Below are positions 60,743-64,000 of a DNA stretch of 64,000 bases, piece by piece. The position numbers were made by a program, and so were the translations under genes. The notes under the pieces were generated by a model. The model was given only the letters and a program-made list of their open reading frames with translations. It was not told where the DNA came from and searched no databases. Within the stretch, counting starts at the first letter, position 1. The number at the start of each line of letters is the position of its first letter. Source of the stretch: Aliihoeflea sp023389195 (GTDB lineage Bacteria; Pseudomonadota; Alphaproteobacteria; Rhizobiales; Rhizobiaceae). The DNA is taken from positions 62,001 through 126,000 of the forward strand of contig JAEWET010000016.1 in assembly GCA_023389195.1 (NCBI GenBank), in the 5' to 3' direction.

Positions 60743-62158
60743 CTACATGGTCAGGAACAGCCGCTCGGTGTTGCTGATGATTTCCTGGAAGGCGGCATCG
60801 AGTTCGGGGCCGGTCGAGGCTTCGAAATAGTGCTTGATGATGCCCGTATCGTCGCTTGCGCAGGCGTTCAGCACGGCTTTCGCGTCGCGCCGGTCCTGCG
60901 CAGGGATCGAACGGTTATCGAGGTCGAAGCCGATGGTGAAGATTTCGATGCCGTCGGCCTTCATCCGGTCGCACAGCGCCTCGGCCGTATTGCGGGCCGC
61001 GCGGCCCTGCGAATTGACGCCCAGGCGTGAATCGCCGCCGGCGAAGACGGTGTTGAACTGGCCGTCCGTCATCAGGATCGCGATCTTGCCGACATCCTGC
61101 GGGTCGGCGTCTGCCGGGCCGGCACCGAGCCGCGCGTTGCGGATCGTGTCGCGCCACTCGGGCGACAGCATGTACTGCGTCCACTGGATGCCGATCGAGC
61201 CGGCCGTGTAGCCGACTGCGTTGAAGGCATTGATGGAGCGCTTCAGCGCATCGGCGTCGGCGGTCAGGGGCACGATCGTCGCCTTGGGGCAGTCCTTCGT
61301 GGCGAGGCGGTCGTCGCGATTGATGCGAGCGTGATACTTCCTGCTCGGGTCGCCGGGATACTCGCGCAGCGTCATCGGGCTGGCGTCGGAATAGTCGGGC
61401 GAAAGGTCGGGCAGCTTGCGCTCGGTCGCGCAATTGTCGGTGAAGCTGCCGGTGTTGTCGGAGACATAGCGCGCGCTTGCGCCGACATAAGGCGGCAGGT
61501 CGCTCCCGCCCCTGCGTTCCTGGAAGACGACCGACGAGGATGCAAGCGTGCCGACATTGACCGCTTCCGCATAAGGGACGATGGACACGCGGACGCGCGG
61601 ATTGCGGGGGTCCTGGCTGCCAAGCAGGGCGTCGACGGCATTGGTGGCGGCGCTCTTCAGATCCCTGATCTTGCTGCCCGCCATCGAGCCGGTGACATCG
61701 AGCATCATTGCGACCTCGATCCGGCGGTCGGAGTAGAGCGCGGCGGTGGTGACGGCGATGTCGCGGGTCTTCTCGGCGCCGAAAAGCGGGAAGGCGAGGT
61801 CGATATTGGCCTTGGCGGTCGCCGCGACGGTGCGTGCGGTGCGGTCGACGGTCAGCGTCTCCAGCGTGACCGCGCCTTCGCGGGCGAAGGCGCCGCCGCC
61901 ATTGGCGATGAGAAACGCCTCGACCGAGGCGCGGGCGTCGGCCTCGGCGATCACGCCGGTCGTCAGGTCGCGGGCGGTGGATGCGACGGCGGCGTCGAGC
62001 GCGTTCTGCAGCGCCGACTTGGTGTTCATGAGCTGCGCCGTGTTGACGCCGAAGCCGGCACCGACCGCCAGCATGGACAAGGCCGCGCCGGTCAGAATCG
62101 CGAAATTGCCGCGCCGGTCGGACATGAACCGCGTCAAGATGTTCGAAAACCGTGCCAT
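60743..62158 (-). CDS. TadE/TadG-like protein with von Willebrand factor A domain
   Basis: A 471-residue protein with an N-terminal membrane anchor of the TadG/Flp-pilus type (DRRGNFAILTGAALSMLAVGAGFGV, residues 14-38) and the conserved TadG segment NTAQLMNTKSALQNALDAAVASTARDL. A vWA domain follows, with a MIDAS-type motif DVTGSMAGSK (Asp154 to Ser158; DxTGS variant) and ILMTDGQFNTVFAG. It is probably secreted across and anchored in the inner membrane, perhaps related to tight-adherence pili, though no tad genes lie nearby. ATG 62158 follows GGAGAGACGG. A CtrA-like half-matching box lies upstream. Confidence 0.88.
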   Translation of the reverse strand: MARFSNILTRFMSDRRGNFAILTGAALSMLAVGAGFGVNTAQLMNTKSALQNALDAAVASTARDLTTGVIAEADARASVEAFLIANGGGAFAREGAVTLETLTVDRTARTVAATAKANIDLAFPLFGAEKTRDIAVTTAALYSDRRIEVAMMLDVTGSMAGSKIRDLKSAATNAVDALLGSQDPRNPRVRVSIVPYAEAVNVGTLASSSVVFQERRGGSDLPPYVGASARYVSDNTGSFTDNCATERKLPDLSPDYSDASPMTLREYPGDPSRKYHARINRDDRLATKDCPKATIVPLTADADALKRSINAFNAVGYTAGSIGIQWTQYMLSPEWRDTIRNARLGAGPADADPQDVGKIAILMTDGQFNTVFAGGDSRLGVNSQGRAARNTAEALCDRMKADGIEIFTIGFDLDNRSIPAQDRRDAKAVLNACASDDTGIIKHYFEASTGPELDAAFQEIISNTERLFLTM

Positions 62159-62285
62159 CCGTCTCTCCTCGTCGGCCGCCGCGGCCGGTTGCCAAAAGAG
62201 GTGCAGGATCGACGCCAGAAAGCGGGATTTCGGCGTCTTGAAGCAGTAACGCATTGAAAGCGCTGTCGTTTACCGGCCGTTAGGG

Positions 62286-62300
62286 TTAGCGCCCGGTTAA
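62286..62300 (-). promoter_or_regulatory. Weak CtrA-type box upstream of the vWA gene
   Basis: Read on the minus strand it is TTAA-N7-CTAA, seven of eight consensus positions, about 130 bases before ATG 62158. A neighbouring half site is also present. It is much weaker than the ftsK box. Confidence 0.3.
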
Positions 62301-62373
62301 TTTTCGGGTGGGGATTTCGCGGTGCCTTTACGGTCGTCCCAATCCGGCGCCGCCGCCGTCCCGTTTCGGGACG

Positions 62374-62796
62374 TCAGTCGCACCAGGAGGCGCGAGCCTT
62401 GCCGTCATAGGGGCGGACGAGGCCGACCTCGAGGAGGCGCTCGACGATACCGTCTCCTTCCGGCGTCTCGATATCGGCGACGACGCGGCCGAAGAACTTG
62501 TCGCCATCGACATTGCGGACGTGGAAGGCGCCGGAGGCGAGCAGGCCGGCGAGGGTGTCGCGCGCGTCGAGCGCCGCCAGCTTTTCCGCCTCGCAGCGCG
62601 AGCGCAGTTCGGGCGCGTCGATGCCGCGCAGGCGAACGGACACGCGCACCGTGTGGCCCGGCCAGACATGGACGTCGGCCTCGACCGTATCGCCGTCGAT
62701 GACGCGCACCAGGCTCGCACGGACGGGACCGGCGATTTCGGCGGCGTGGGCGGGGAGGGCGAAAAGCGCCAGAAGCAAGATAGGAATAAAAGCCAT
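62374..62796 (-). CDS. Exported thermonuclease-like protein (SNase fold)
   Basis: A 140-residue staphylococcal-nuclease-like protein with a signal peptide (MAFIPILLLALFALPAHAA). The OB-fold has VIDGDTVEADVHVW (Asp in DGDT at 34-37), VRLRGIDAPELRSRC (the RLRGIDAPE motif with a catalytic Arg), and FGRVVADI. It would cut nucleic acid outside the cytoplasm in a calcium-dependent way. Family members of this size are common in Rhizobiales, with unknown physiological role. Confidence 0.88.
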   Translation of the reverse strand: MAFIPILLLALFALPAHAAEIAGPVRASLVRVIDGDTVEADVHVWPGHTVRVSVRLRGIDAPELRSRCEAEKLAALDARDTLAGLLASGAFHVRNVDGDKFFGRVVADIETPEGDGIVERLLEVGLVRPYDGKARASWCD

Positions 62797-62835
62797 ACGG
62801 CATTTATTCCTATCTGCATCGATCTGGCAAGAGGC

Positions 62836-63711
62836 TCAGGCGGAAAGGCTGAGCGGGGCGTCGGCAGCGCGGGGTGCGCGGCGAAGTTCGGTGGCCACCG
62901 GCTCGGACTTCTGCTCGTAGGTCCACACCTCGAACTTCAGCAATTGATGGGCGCCGAATGTGTGGACGATCGGCACGTCGGTGGCGTCGCGGCCGCGCGC
63001 GAGGACCACGCGCCCCGTTCGCGGCACGTTGTGGCGCGCGTCGAACGTGTACCATCCGCCTTCGAGATAGACTTCGAACCAGGCGGAGAAGTCCATCGGG
63101 GCGGGGTCGGCGGGCACGTTGATGTCCCCGAGATAGCCGGTTGCGTAGCGGGCCGGGATGTTCATCGCGCGGCAGAGGGTCACGGCGAGATGGGCGAAGT
63201 CGCGGCAGACGCCGACGCGCTCGTCATAGGCCTGCCCGGCGGTGCGGCTGGCGCGGGCGTAGCCGTAGCTGAACGAGATGCGGTTGTGGACGAAATCGCA
63301 GATCGCCTGCACGCGCTGCCAGCCCGGTTCGACGTTGCCGAACAACTGCCAGGCGATCGGCGTCATCAGGTCGGTCTCGCAATAGCGGCTGCCGAGGAGA
63401 TAGATCAGCGCTTCGGCGGGCAGGTGGTCGACCGGGACTTCGCCGGCATCCTCGGCGATGACGTCCGCCTCGCCCGAATCCTCGACCACGGCGTCGTAGC
63501 GCACGGTGAAGTCGCCCTCGGGCGCGATGAGGCGGCGGCAGCGATTGCCGAACTGGTCGACATAGGTGCGCATCGGCACCATCGGATGCGAGGTGACGCC
63601 GCTTTGCCAGCGGATGTCGGCCCGACGATGGGGGTGGAGGTCGAGCGAGAGGATCATCGGGGTCGGCTGCGCGCAGGAAATCCCGATTTCGTAACCCAGG
63701 CGGATCAGCAT
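62836..63711 (-). CDS. Transglutaminase-like cysteine peptidase family protein
   Basis: A 291-residue transglutaminase-like protein. An N-terminal beta region (LIRLGYEIGI, SLDLHPHRRADIRWQSGV) leads to the core with GVCRDFAHL (Cys169). The segment where related enzymes usually carry the catalytic histidine (HAW) reads DFSAWFEVYL here, with Ser209. Asp224 is present in YTFDARHN. Either a different histidine serves or the protein is inactive. It has no signal peptide. Start ATG 63711 follows AAAGGTTGTG; earlier starts lack support. Confidence 0.82.
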   Translation of the reverse strand: MLIRLGYEIGISCAQPTPMILSLDLHPHRRADIRWQSGVTSHPMVPMRTYVDQFGNRCRRLIAPEGDFTVRYDAVVEDSGEADVIAEDAGEVPVDHLPAEALIYLLGSRYCETDLMTPIAWQLFGNVEPGWQRVQAICDFVHNRISFSYGYARASRTAGQAYDERVGVCRDFAHLAVTLCRAMNIPARYATGYLGDINVPADPAPMDFSAWFEVYLEGGWYTFDARHNVPRTGRVVLARGRDATDVPIVHTFGAHQLLKFEVWTYEQKSEPVATELRRAPRAADAPLSLSA

Positions 63712-63806
63712 GGCACAACCTTTCGTGGTAGATGTCGTGTGCCTAACGCCGGCTCGTGCCCGCCTGTTCCTTCCGCGACGCCGCAATTCGTTGGGCGGAC
63801 GATAGA

Positions 63807-64000
63807 TTAGAAATCGCTTGCGCGACCCTTCACTTCCCAGTCGCCGTAGCGGGCCGGATCGCGCCCGCCGCGGCCGCCTTTTTCGACCGGCAGATCGGCC
63901 TCGGCGGCGTCGTATTCGCGCCGGCGCGCTTCGGCCTCGGCCAGCGCACGGCGAGCGGCTTCGCTGAGAATGCGGGGGGCGGGGGCGTCGGCTTGGTCGG
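63807..64000 (-). CDS. DUF1674/SDHAF4-like protein, 5' end outside window
   Basis: The C-terminal 64 residues of a small protein run off the right edge of the window. The end RGGRDPARYGDWEVKGRASD followed by Phe is diagnostic of DUF1674, the family of succinate dehydrogenase assembly factor 4, which helps flavinylation of SdhA. The preceding helix SEAARRALAEAEARRREYD also fits. It is on the minus strand and its neighbour upstream is not visible. Confidence 0.85.
   Translation of the reverse strand, partial: DQADAPAPRILSEAARRALAEAEARRREYDAAEADLPVEKGGRGGRDPARYGDWEVKGRASDF

Overview
The window is a G+C-rich piece of an alphaproteobacterial chromosome, most likely from the order Hyphomicrobiales (Rhizobiales). 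The evidence is the block ftsK-lolA-xthA-cNMP protein-response regulator-L,D-transpeptidase, a hemC-hemD-Mic60-hemY cluster, a 1592-residue NAD-type glutamate dehydrogenase, a bcsN-headed cellulose operon, a TTAA-N7-TTAA (CtrA-type) box in front of ftsK, and a DUF1674/SDHAF4-like protein. No species call is made; no 16S gene or marker was available.

Layout. 0-3 kb: end of the succinate dehydrogenase operon (sdhA partial, sdhB), split by a small A+T-richer gene encoding a GIY-YIG nuclease-like protein. 3-8.4 kb: msrA, a Leu/Glu/Phe/Val-type dehydrogenase, OsmC, YbaK, a UbiH-type hydroxylase and tesB. 8.5-10.4 kb: glnK-amtB behind a sigma-54-like promoter. 10.5-21.5 kb: core genes (ftsK, lolA, xthA, response regulator, L,D-transpeptidase, YciI/EVE/methyltransferase operon, typA, yggT) and tRNA-Ala(CGC). 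21.7-41.3 kb: an accessory-looking block with rhodanese/VTT genes, the cellulose operon bcsN-bcsA-bcsB-bcsZ-TPR, an SDR, a TAXI-TRAP uptake system, a LysR regulator and a TctCBA uptake system. It ends at a decayed copy of the same tRNA-Ala. 41.4-46 kb: YrbL-like kinase-fold protein, YihY, MFS, glutamine amidotransferase, TerB. 46-53 kb: hemY-Mic60-hemD-hemC facing tsaD-gpsA. 53-64 kb: AhpD-like enzyme, NAD-GDH, UMF1-type MFS, a 22-codon ORF behind an exact anti-16S sequence, a vWA/TadG-like protein, a secreted thermonuclease, a transglutaminase-like protein, and the end of an SDHAF4-like gene.

Functional themes are respiration and its assembly, nitrogen assimilation (GlnK/AmtB, glutamate dehydrogenase), heme synthesis with a membrane-shaping Mic60 homologue, cellulose secretion (four genes chained by 4-base overlaps), and uptake of carboxylates by two unrelated transporter types around one LysR regulator. 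Intergenic palindromes fall into at least three families; two of them occur twice. No integrase, transposase, phage gene or CRISPR array was recognised.
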